NCBI GenBank assembly: GCA_028694565.1
Contig: JAQVKR010000194.1
Coordinates: 1 to 5,702, forward strand
Direction of reading: 5' to 3'
DNA: 5,702 nt
DNA from: Gammaproteobacteria bacterium
GTDB taxonomy: Bacteria > Pseudomonadota > Gammaproteobacteria > DSM-26407
Of this stretch, positions 1 through 4,878 are shown one piece after another. The stretch's first letter is position 1; every line of letters begins with the position of its first letter. The notes beneath the pieces were generated by a model. The model worked only from the letters and a program-made list of their open reading frames with translations. It was not told the DNA's origin and did not search any database. A program made the position numbers and the translations under genes.

Positions 1-539
1 CGCTGGCCGACCGGGTGCTGCGCAGCCCGCCGGGGCGCGCGCTGCAGATGAACGCCGGCCTGCGCGCGGCCCGTGGCGAGGCGCTGTTGTTCGTTCATGC
101 CGATACGCGCCTGCCGCCCGGCGCCGACGCCCGGGTGCTGGCGGCGCTGGAGGCCGGCGCCAGCTGGGGCCGTTTCGACGTGCGCCTGTCGGGGCGGCAC
201 CCGCTGTTGCGGGTGGTGGAGCGGCTGATGAACCTGCGCTCGCGCCTCACCGGGATCGCCACCGGCGATCAGGCCATTTTCGGCACCGCCACCGCCTTCG
301 CCGCCGTGGGCGGCTTTCCCGATCTGCCCCTGATGGAGGATGTGGCGATCTCCGGGCGGCTGAGGCGCCTGGGCCGCCCGGCCCGCCTCCGTACCCCGGT
401 GGTGACCTCCAGCCGCCGCTGGGAGCGGCGGGGCATTCTGCGCACCATCGCCCTCATGTGGCTCCTGCGCCTGGCCTTCGCGCTGGGGGCGCCGGCCGCC
501 TGGCTGGCGCGGGTCTACTATCCGGGGCGAAGGGGATGA
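1..539 (+). CDS. Glycosyltransferase family 2-like protein, TIGR04283 (arsenosugar-associated) type, 5' end missing
   Basis: The reading frame is open from position 3, and the beginning of the gene lies outside the window. The 178 visible residues (numbered from the codon at 3) are the catalytic core and C-terminus of a GT-A fold glycosyltransferase. They include GRALQMNAG (about 11-19), LLFVHADTRLPP (28-39) with its acidic metal/nucleotide-sugar site, GDQAIF (88-93), and LPLMEDV (108-114), followed by a basic SSRRWERRG stretch. A hydrophobic C-terminal segment (about 146-170) may touch the membrane. This motif set is that of the TIGR04283 family, named by association with radical SAM/selenodomain proteins and annotated as an arsenosugar-biosynthesis glycosyltransferase. 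The family name is recognised; the substrate is inferred. Its stop overlaps the start of the next gene, so the two are translated as one operon. About 45-55 N-terminal residues are probably missing. The real upstream partner, possibly an ArsS-like radical SAM gene, cannot be seen. Confidence 0.85.
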   Translation, partial: LADRVLRSPPGRALQMNAGLRAARGEALLFVHADTRLPPGADARVLAALEAGASWGRFDVRLSGRHPLLRVVERLMNLRSRLTGIATGDQAIFGTATAFAAVGGFPDLPLMEDVAISGRLRRLGRPARLRTPVVTSSRRWERRGILRTIALMWLLRLAFALGAPAAWLARVYYPGRRG

Positions 540-1168
540 TGCCGGGGCGGCGCATCCTCGTGTTCGCGAAGGCCCCGGTTCCGGGGCGGGTGAAGACCCG
601 CCTGATCCCGGCGCTGGGTCCGGAAGGGGCCGCGCGGCTGTATCGGCGGATGGTGGAGCATGCGCTCGGCAGCGCGGCCGCCGCCGGGCTCGGGACGGTG
701 GAGCTCTGGTGCGCGCCCGACGCTACCGACCCGTTCCTGCGCGCGTGCGCCGGGCGCCACGGGGCGCCACTGCGGGTGCAGCGGGGCCGGGATCTGGGCG
801 AGCGGATGGCCGATGCGCTCGCTACGGCGCTGGAGTCCGGCGCCCGGGCCGTCCTGGTGGGCAGCGACTGTCCGGCGCTGGATGCCCGCCGGCTGGCGGA
901 GGCGTTCAGGGCGCTGGAGGAGGTCGAGGCGGTCTTCAATCCGGCGGAGGACGGCGGCTACATGCTCGTGGGGCTGCGGCGGCCGCTGCCGGAGGCCTTT
1001 CGTGACATTCCGTGGAGCGGGCCGGAGGTCATGGAGCGGACCCGGGAGCGGCTGCGGGCGCTGGGCGTCGGCTGGCGGGAGCTGCCGGCGCTCTGGGACG
1101 TGGACCGGCCGGAGGACCTGGCGCGCCTGCGGCGGCTGGGGTGGGAGATCCCGGCCCGGTCCCGCTGA
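536..1168 (+). CDS. DUF2064 / TIGR04282-family nucleotidyltransferase-like glycosyltransferase (arsenosugar-associated)
   Basis: A 210-residue protein with a nucleotide-diphospho-sugar transferase (GT-A-like) fold. The N-terminal loop AKAPVPGRVKTRL (about 11-23) resembles the phosphate-binding loop of MobA/CofC-type enzymes. It is followed by GSDCPAL (109-115) with a likely metal-binding Asp, NPAEDGGYMLVGL (135-147), and WDVDRPEDL near the C-terminus (187-195). These are signatures of DUF2064/TIGR04282, commonly paired with TIGR04283 glycosyltransferases beside radical SAM/selenodomain genes; NCBI names the family for arsenosugar biosynthesis. There are two adjacent ATG codons, at 536 and 539. 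The first makes an ATGA overlap with the upstream stop. The second keeps a better distance (5 nt) from the GAAGG at 529-533 and is equally plausible. Translation is probably coupled to the upstream gene. Family length is usual. The sugar acceptor is unknown from sequence alone. Confidence 0.87.
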   Translation: MMPGRRILVFAKAPVPGRVKTRLIPALGPEGAARLYRRMVEHALGSAAAAGLGTVELWCAPDATDPFLRACAGRHGAPLRVQRGRDLGERMADALATALESGARAVLVGSDCPALDARRLAEAFRALEEVEAVFNPAEDGGYMLVGLRRPLPEAFRDIPWSGPEVMERTRERLRALGVGWRELPALWDVDRPEDLARLRRLGWEIPARSR

Positions 1169-1193
1169 TGCCGCCGCGCACCGCTCGTCGGCC

Positions 1194-1823
1194 TCAGGCC
1201 CGCACCGGCGCGTCTCCGAACAGCTCCGTCACCGTGGTGCCGAAGGACTCGGTGGTGTAGCGGGCGACCTGCAGGGTGTCGGACCAGTGGCCGAAGGGCA
1301 GTCCGGCCTTGCGCTTGAGGTGTTCGAAGAACTGCTCCACCCGGGGCAGCTGCTCCCACACGGAGGGGAGGAAGGTTCCGCGCTGCGCGCGGTCCTGGAG
1401 TATGAGTCCGTCGACTCCGGGGCGGATCTGGCGCAGCAGGTCGGCCTCGGAGGTGAACCGCAGGGGGGTGGGGGGGCTCAGGACGGAGATGTGGATTTCG
1501 AGGCGCGGGAACTCCGCCGGCCGCAGCCCCGGGAAGCGCGGGTCCTCGAAGGCGGCGGCATAGGCGTTCTGGACCACGTCCACCACCAGCGGGCGGAACG
1601 CCTGCAGCACGCCGATACAGCCCCGCAGCCGGCCGCCGATTTCGAGGGTGACGAAGGTGGCGCGGCTGGCCTGCAGCGTCTCCGGGTAATCGCGCGGATC
1701 CACGCTCAGGGGCGCTCCGCGCTCCAGGCCGTGCTCGATGGAGCGGGCGGCCAGCTCCAGCAGCCGCCGGCGCTCGGCGGCGCTGTAGGCCGCCGCGGCT
1801 TCAGTTGAAGACATAGGCGCCAT
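1194..1823 (-). CDS. amrA: AmmeMemoRadiSam system protein A (AMMECR1-domain protein)
   Basis: A 209-residue single-domain AMMECR1 protein, close to the usual bacterial/archaeal length. Numbered from the start at 1823, the diagnostic LRGCIG is at 66-71 with Cys69. It is preceded by ATFVTLEIGGR, then followed by AAAFEDPRFPGL (about 89-100), the LEIHISVLSPP strand (108-118), and GTFLPSVWEQLP (149-160), all family landmarks. AMMECR1 proteins occur across life. In prokaryotes they are encoded with a MEMO protein and a radical SAM enzyme, as here, but the reaction is not established; the invariant Cys is the obvious reactive or ligand residue. The start at 1823 is chosen because AGGTGG (complement of 1830-1835) lies 6 nt upstream; ATG at 1814 is an alternative. 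It overlaps the MEMO gene by 23 nt, so translation is likely coupled. It converges tail-to-tail with the arsenosugar operon across only 25 nt. A C7-A-C6 run lies in the coding strand. Confidence 0.9.
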   Translation of the reverse strand: MAPMSSTEAAAAYSAAERRRLLELAARSIEHGLERGAPLSVDPRDYPETLQASRATFVTLEIGGRLRGCIGVLQAFRPLVVDVVQNAYAAAFEDPRFPGLRPAEFPRLEIHISVLSPPTPLRFTSEADLLRQIRPGVDGLILQDRAQRGTFLPSVWEQLPRVEQFFEHLKRKAGLPFGHWSDTLQVARYTTESFGTTVTELFGDAPVRA

Positions 1824-2586
1824 ACCCCACCACCTGATCGCGCGGGCCGGCGGTGTCCCCGGAGTTGCGCAGGTCCAGGGTCCGGGCCTTGAGGTGGTGC
1901 TTCCTGGCCAGAACCAGCAGGCCGCTGACCGGGTTGCGGCCGCAGGCCTGTCCATGGCTGATCTCCTCGGGGCGCAGGGCCTCGATGGCCGCGGAGGTGG
2001 CGGCGTCGAGCTCCCGCGCGGTGCGGTAGTCGTGGTAGTGGCTGAGATCGGAGCTGATGACGATGAGGGTCTCGGGGCCGCCCCAGAGCAATTCCAGCAC
2101 CTCGGCCACCTCCCGGGGCGTGGCGTCGCCGACCACGAACGGCACCAGGCTGAACGCGGACAGCACCTCCTGCAGAAAAGGCAGGTGCACTTCGAGGCTG
2201 TGCTCCAGCGCGTGGGCCTCGTCCATCGTCTTGACCTGGGGCAGCTCCAGGGCCTTGTCGATGGCCTCGCGGTCCAGTGGCACGGAGCCCAGGGGCGTCT
2301 CGAAGCGTTCCGCGCTGCTGACCGCCAGGCCGTAGAGGGGGACCCGGTGGGAGGGGCCCATCAGCACCACGCGGGTGATGGTCTCCCGCGCCGGGGCCAG
2401 GGTGGCGTAGGCGGTCGCGGCGATGGGGCCGGAGTAGATATAGCCGGCATGGGGCGCGATCAGGGCCTTGGGCGGCGGATTTTCCACGGACGCCCCGGCC
2501 AGGTAGCCGTCCACCATGCGCTTCAGCTCCCGCGGGTCCCCGGGATAGAACAGGTTGGCCACGGCGGGTTGTCGGACCAGTGACAT
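1801..2586 (-). CDS. amrB: AmmeMemoRadiSam system protein B (MEMO1-family)
   Basis: A 261-residue MEMO-family protein related to the class III extradiol dioxygenase fold. The N-terminus reads RQPAVANLFYPGD, close to the family RxPAVAGxFYP. Residues lining the metal/active site are in place: His46 in APHAGYIYSG, His80 in MGPSHRVPLYG, and Cys215 in GQACGRNPV, matching the His-His-Cys trio of human MEMO1 (His49, His81, Cys244). EHSLEVHLPFLQ (128-139) and SSDLSHYHDY (178-187) are also typical. Human MEMO1 has been reported to bind iron or copper; the bacterial role within the AMMECR1-MEMO-radical SAM set is unknown. The start at 2586 is preferred over an upstream in-frame ATG at 2616 because GGGAGG (complement of 2595-2600) sits 8 nt before it and the protein then begins at the conserved region. 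It is first in a two-gene minus-strand operon with the AMMECR1 gene and divergent from the radical SAM gene. Confidence 0.92.
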   Translation of the reverse strand: MSLVRQPAVANLFYPGDPRELKRMVDGYLAGASVENPPPKALIAPHAGYIYSGPIAATAYATLAPARETITRVVLMGPSHRVPLYGLAVSSAERFETPLGSVPLDREAIDKALELPQVKTMDEAHALEHSLEVHLPFLQEVLSAFSLVPFVVGDATPREVAEVLELLWGGPETLIVISSDLSHYHDYRTARELDAATSAAIEALRPEEISHGQACGRNPVSGLLVLARKHHLKARTLDLRNSGDTAGPRDQVVGYGAYVFN

Positions 2587-2594
2587 GGGTGGTG

Positions 2595-2600
2595 CCTCCC
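2595..2600 (-). promoter_or_regulatory. Shine-Dalgarno deciding the MEMO start
   Basis: GGGAGG on the minus strand lies 8 nt before the ATG at 2586. The alternative in-frame ATG at 2616 has only A/T-rich sequence before it and no ribosome binding site, so the shorter 261-residue product is favoured. Confidence 0.75.
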
Positions 2601-2628
2601 GTGGATCGCTATTCATTAATTACATAAT

Positions 2629-2652
2629 AAAACAAATACAATAATTTGTTTT
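2629..2652. repeat. Inverted repeat 1: 9-bp perfect arms, 6-nt centre
   Basis: AAAACAAAT (2629-2637) and its exact complement ATTTGTTTT (2644-2652) flank ACAATA. The arms are nearly pure A/T, so an RNA hairpin would be weak; a DNA-binding site is the more natural reading. It overlaps the candidate minus-strand promoter and abuts the next palindrome, sharing two bases with it. Confidence 0.6.
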
Positions 2653-2670
2653 TCTTATAGATATAAGAAA
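2651..2670. repeat. Inverted repeat 2: 20-bp palindrome, 9-bp perfect arms, 2-nt centre
   Basis: TTTCTTATA (2651-2659) and TATAAGAAA (2662-2670) are exact complements around a GA centre. The length and symmetry are what a dimeric regulator such as a GntR-, MarR- or TetR-type protein binds, but it does not match a regulator motif I can name. A third partial half (TTTCT, 2676-2680) pairs with AGAAA (2666-2670). It sits 64 bp upstream of the MEMO start and about 274 bp upstream of the radical SAM start. Confidence 0.6.
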
Positions 2671-2678
2671 TTCAGTTT

Positions 2679-2695
2679 CTGGCATCGTGTTCGCC
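2679..2695 (+). promoter_or_regulatory. Possible sigma-54 (-24/-12) promoter reading toward the radical SAM gene
   Basis: CTGGCATCGTGTTCGCC matches the sigma-54 consensus in the CTGGCA part. The key GG (2681-2682) and GC (2693-2694) are separated by exactly 10 nt, as required. The -12 element has TCGC instead of TTGC, and two further consensus bases are missed. The predicted start would be near 2706, giving a leader of about 240 nt. A sigma-70 alternative is the TATAGA at 2710-2715, which lacks a good -35 box. Candidate only. Confidence 0.3.
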
Positions 2696-2705
2696 GTCCT
2701 GCCGA

Positions 2706-2943
2706 TCAGTATAGATCCCGGCGCCGCAGCCGGACCGGACGCGGCGGGGGCTCCGCCTGCTTGCCGGGAGCCCCCCGAAAACGCCACGACGGCGTTGCGA
2801 CATTGCACGGGAAGCGGGGCGGCTGCCCGCGCACCGCGCCTCGTCCCGCTGCTTGCGGAGGCTTCGCAGGCGCCTCCCGGCATGAGCCACTAAACTTAGG
2901 GTGACGGCAATGCTCCGGCCGCGGCCGGGCAGGGGAGAGATGG
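2706..2943 (+). other. Gene-free, GC-rich, hairpin-rich presumed leader of the radical SAM gene
   Basis: This stretch holds no credible gene; the only plus-strand ORF (2687-2893) is low-complexity Ala/Pro sequence without a ribosome binding site. It contains a series of inverted repeats: GGGGGCTCC/GGAGCCCCC (2746-2754 with 2767-2775), AACGCC/GGCGTT (2780-2785 with 2791-2796), GCGGG/CCCGC (2814-2818 with 2826-2830), GGAGGC/GCCTCC (2857-2862 with 2872-2877), and a perfect 14-bp palindrome, CCGGCCGCGGCCGG (2915-2928), directly before the Shine-Dalgarno. None is followed by a T-run, so none is a standard terminator. Part of this structure is expected by chance in such GC-rich DNA. A regulatory leader is possible but I recognise no known riboswitch. 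Confidence 0.35.
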
Positions 2944-4041
2944 ATGAACGGCGAACCGCTGAAGGCCGTGGTGCCGACGCGCTATTGGCACAGGCTCGAG
3001 GATGGGCGGGTGCAGTGCGACCTGTGTCCGCGCTTCTGCCGGATCAAGGAGGGGCAGCGGGGCCTGTGTTTCGTGCGCGCCTGCGAGAACGGCGAAATCG
3101 TATTGACCACCTACGGCCGCTCCAGCGGCTTCTGCGTGGATCCCATCGAGAAGAAGCCGCTGAATCATTTCCTGCCGGGCACTCCCGTCCTCTCCTTCGG
3201 CACCGCCGGCTGCAATCTCGCCTGCAAGTTCTGCCAGAACTGGGACATGAGCAAGTCGCGGGAGATGGATACCCTGGCCGACCAGGCGAGTCCCGAGACC
3301 ATCGCCCGGGCGGCTGAGGCGCTGGGCTGCCGCAGCGTGGCCTATACCTACAACGATCCGGTCATCTTCCACGAGTACGCCATCGACGTGGCCAAGGCAT
3401 GCCGGGCGCGGGGAGTGAAGTCGGTGGCGGTCACCGCCGGGTACATCTGCCCCGAGCCCCGGGAGGAGTTCTTCGGCTGGATGGACGCGGCCAACGTGGA
3501 CCTGAAGGGCTTCACCGAGGCGTTCTATCACAAGCTCTGCAGCGGCCACCTGCAGCCGGTGCTGGAGACGCTGGAGTACCTGGTCCACGAGACCGACGTG
3601 TGGGTCGAGCTCACCACGCTGCTCATTCCCGGGGAGAACGACTCGGAGTCCGAGCTGGAGGAGATGACCCAGTGGGTGGTGGAGCGCCTGGGCCCCGAAG
3701 TGCCCATGCACTTCACCGCCTTCCATCCCGACTTCAAGATGCTCGATCACCCGCCCACCCCACCGGGGACCCTGACCCGGGCGCGGGCCATCGCCATGAA
3801 GAACGGCGTGCGCTACGCCTACACCGGCAATGTCCATGACGAGACGGGCGAAAGCACCTACTGCCACCACTGCGGCCAGAAGCTCATCGGCCGCGACTGG
3901 TATGTCCTCTCCGACTGGAACCTCACCGCCGACGGGCGCTGCGGCAAGTGCGGCACCCCCTGCGCGGGCGTGTTCGAGGAACGGCCCGGGGACTGGGGCG
4001 CCCGGCGGCAGCCGGTGCGGCTGCGGGAGTTCGCGGCCTGA
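2944..4041 (+). CDS. amrS: AmmeMemoRadiSam system radical SAM enzyme
   Basis: A 365-residue radical SAM enzyme of the family that accompanies AMMECR1 and MEMO proteins. The 4Fe-4S/SAM motif is CNLACKFC (Cys90, Cys94, Cys97; CX3CX2C), inside GTAGCNLACKFCQNW. The N-terminal cysteine cluster Cys25, Cys28, Cys32 and Cys42 (in CDLCPRFC and GLC) could hold a second metal site. VDPIEKKPLNHFLPGT (65-80), AYTYNDPVIFHEY (133-145) and VDLKGF (185-190) follow the layout of pyruvate-formate-lyase-activase-like enzymes. The C-terminus has paired CXXC motifs (Cys307/Cys310 and Cys333/Cys336, plus Cys340) resembling a zinc ribbon. The product should be cytosolic and oxygen-sensitive; the substrate is unknown. 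The start has AGGGGAG (2931-2937) 6 nt upstream; an ATG at 2940 is out of frame. It is divergent from the MEMO/AMMECR1 operon, the other two parts of the same system. Confidence 0.93.
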   Translation: MNGEPLKAVVPTRYWHRLEDGRVQCDLCPRFCRIKEGQRGLCFVRACENGEIVLTTYGRSSGFCVDPIEKKPLNHFLPGTPVLSFGTAGCNLACKFCQNWDMSKSREMDTLADQASPETIARAAEALGCRSVAYTYNDPVIFHEYAIDVAKACRARGVKSVAVTAGYICPEPREEFFGWMDAANVDLKGFTEAFYHKLCSGHLQPVLETLEYLVHETDVWVELTTLLIPGENDSESELEEMTQWVVERLGPEVPMHFTAFHPDFKMLDHPPTPPGTLTRARAIAMKNGVRYAYTGNVHDETGESTYCHHCGQKLIGRDWYVLSDWNLTADGRCGKCGTPCAGVFEERPGDWGARRQPVRLREFAA

Positions 4042-4045
4042 GGTG

Positions 4046-4059
4046 CGGCGGCTCCGCCG
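4046..4059 (+). other. Short GC hairpin after the radical SAM gene
   Basis: CGGCGG and CCGCCG form an inverted repeat with a 2-nt centre, starting 5 nt after the stop codon. There is no T-run behind it, so intrinsic termination is doubtful. It could stabilise the 3' end of the transcript or be chance in GC-rich DNA. Confidence 0.25.
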
Positions 4060-4129
4060 GGCGCGGGCGATCGGGGCGGGGGTGGAATTCATTTCGCGCA
4101 TCGGGTGCCATGTCCCGCGACCGGCGAGT

Positions 4130-4143
4130 GGCGACGGGTCGCC
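4130..4143. promoter_or_regulatory. Inverted repeat in the mogA promoter spacer, possible operator
   Basis: GGCGAC (4130-4135) and GTCGCC (4138-4143) are perfect 6-bp arms around two G residues. The repeat lies just upstream of the -10 box, where a bound repressor would block RNA polymerase. No matching regulator is recognised. Confidence 0.3.
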
Positions 4144-4150
4144 GTCTCCG

Positions 4151-4156
4151 TATAAT
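4151..4156 (+). promoter_or_regulatory. Consensus -10 box of the mogA promoter
   Basis: A perfect TATAAT stands out in this GC-rich setting, 36 nt before the mogA start, implying transcription from about 4163 and a leader of roughly 30 nt. The -35 region is weak: TGGCGA at 4129-4134 with a 16-nt spacer matches three of six bases. Independent transcription of mogA from the radical SAM gene is therefore likely. Confidence 0.6.
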
Positions 4157-4192
4157 GGGTTCCTTTCCTGAACGGCGGACTAAGGAATTCCC

Positions 4193-4744
4193 ATGAGCGA
4201 AGAGCAGGTACGCATCGGCATCGTCACCGTCTCCGATCGGGCCAGCCGCGGGGAGTACGAGGACCTGGGCGGCCCCGCCATCCGCGAGGAGATGGGCCGT
4301 ATCCTGACCACGCCCTGGGAGCCGGTGGCGCGGGTGGTTCCCGACGAGCAGTCCGAAATCGAGGCGGCCCTGCGGGATCTCTGCGACACCGAGGGCTGTT
4401 GCCTGGTGGTGACCACCGGCGGCACCGGCCCGGCGCCGCGGGACGTGACGCCGGAGGCCACCGAGGCGGTCTGCGACAAGATCCTGGACGGCTTCGCCGA
4501 GCAGATGCGGGCGGTGTCGCTCCAGGTGGTGCCCACCGCGATCCTTTCGCGGCAGATCGCCGGCATTCGCGGCCGGTCGCTCATCATCAACCTGCCGGGC
4601 AAGCCCTCGGCCATCGCCGACTGCCTGTACGCGGTCTTTCCCGCCGTTCCCTACTGCATCGATCTCGTCGAGGGCCCCTACCTGGAGACCGACGAGACGG
4701 TGGTCAAGGCGTTCCGCCCCAAGCATGCCGTGCGGAAGGGATAG
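4193..4744 (+). CDS. mogA: Molybdopterin adenylyltransferase MogA
   Basis: MogA activates molybdopterin by adenylation with ATP, preparing it for molybdate insertion in the cytosol. The 183-residue product aligns clearly with E. coli MogA from IGIVTVSDRASRGEY at the N-terminus onward. Key parts are PDEQ with Asp51 and TTGGTGPAPRDVTPEAT (74-90) with Asp84, equivalent to the functional Asp49 and Asp82 of E. coli MogA. VPTAILSRQ (113-121), NLPGKP (133-138), and the C-terminal VPYCIDLVEGPYLET and FRPKHA follow. It lacks the loop of about 12 residues before VPYC in the E. coli protein, which explains most of the length difference (183 versus 195). The start is fixed by TAAGGA (4181-4186), 6 nt upstream. 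It has its own -10 box and stands alone, with no other molybdenum-cofactor genes in view. MoaB-type annotation is possible but the detailed match favours MogA. Confidence 0.93.
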   Translation: MSEEQVRIGIVTVSDRASRGEYEDLGGPAIREEMGRILTTPWEPVARVVPDEQSEIEAALRDLCDTEGCCLVVTTGGTGPAPRDVTPEATEAVCDKILDGFAEQMRAVSLQVVPTAILSRQIAGIRGRSLIINLPGKPSAIADCLYAVFPAVPYCIDLVEGPYLETDETVVKAFRPKHAVRKG

Positions 4745-4819
4745 GCTGCGGCACGGCCGCGGGGGGGGCGGCGGTTCCGGGGATCGGGCGTGGCGCGCGT
4801 TCCCGGACTTGATGCGGGC

Positions 4820-4832
4820 GGCCGTCACGGCC
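4820..4832. promoter_or_regulatory. 13-bp inverted repeat upstream of the small secreted protein gene
   Basis: GGCCGT and ACGGCC are perfect 6-bp arms around a single C, 46 nt before the start codon. It could be an operator, a small hairpin ending the mogA transcript (no T-run follows), or chance. Confidence 0.25.
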
Positions 4833-4850
4833 ATGCTTTGCCACCACCAT

Positions 4851-4856
4851 TACAAT
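4851..4856 (+). promoter_or_regulatory. Candidate -10 box of the small secreted protein gene
   Basis: TACAAT matches five of six consensus bases and lies in a short AT-rich patch 22 nt before the start codon. No good -35 box lies 16-18 nt upstream; TTGCCA at 4838-4843 is a good -35 sequence but far too close. The start would be near 4863, leaving a short leader with CAGGA (4863-4867). Confidence 0.35.
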
Positions 4857-4878
4857 TAATTTCAGGACTCCGGATACC

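Larger units (their letters stand above)
2615..2680. promoter_or_regulatory. AT-rich island between the divergent AmmeMemoRadiSam genes, probable promoter/operator region
   Basis: About 66 bases with very few G or C residues interrupt otherwise strongly GC-rich sequence, which marks a site that melts or binds protein. The minus strand carries TATTAT (2629 down to 2624), a one-mismatch -10 box that would start transcription about 30 nt before the MEMO start; no convincing -35 box lies at the right distance. Two inverted repeats fill the rest of the island (listed separately). The position suits shared control of the amrA/amrB operon on the minus strand and the radical SAM gene on the plus strand. 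Promoter direction and exact boxes are inferred. Confidence 0.5.

Noticed and set aside
660..1808. A 382-codon plus-strand frame running through the DUF2064 gene and against the AMMECR1 gene
   Set aside because: The translation is Arg/Gly/Trp-rich at first and Gly/Gln-rich later, crosses two genuine genes on different strands, and has no recognisable domain.
2687..2893. A 68-codon plus-strand ORF in the divergent intergenic region
   Set aside because: No Shine-Dalgarno, Ala/Pro-rich low-complexity product, and the stretch is dominated by inverted repeats; treated as non-coding leader.
2896..4101. A 401-codon open frame on the minus strand, longer than the radical SAM gene it covers
   Set aside because: It is an antisense shadow in GC-rich DNA: the product is low-complexity (Gly/Ala/His/Arg/Pro), with no family motifs, while the plus strand has a complete radical SAM protein with all motifs and a good ribosome binding site.
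4084..4190. GGAATTC occurring twice exactly 100 bp apart before mogA
   Set aside because: Seven bases only; the second copy overlaps the Shine-Dalgarno region and the flanks are unrelated, so no true repeat.
4748..4768. GCGGC/GCCGC hairpin followed by a run of eight G after mogA, considered as a terminator
   Set aside because: No T-run follows; a G-run does not fit intrinsic termination. Rho-dependent ending or read-through cannot be told from sequence.
3923..4834. A 303-codon minus-strand frame opposite mogA
   Set aside because: It is a shadow of mogA and the end of the radical SAM gene; no motif or ribosome binding site supports it.
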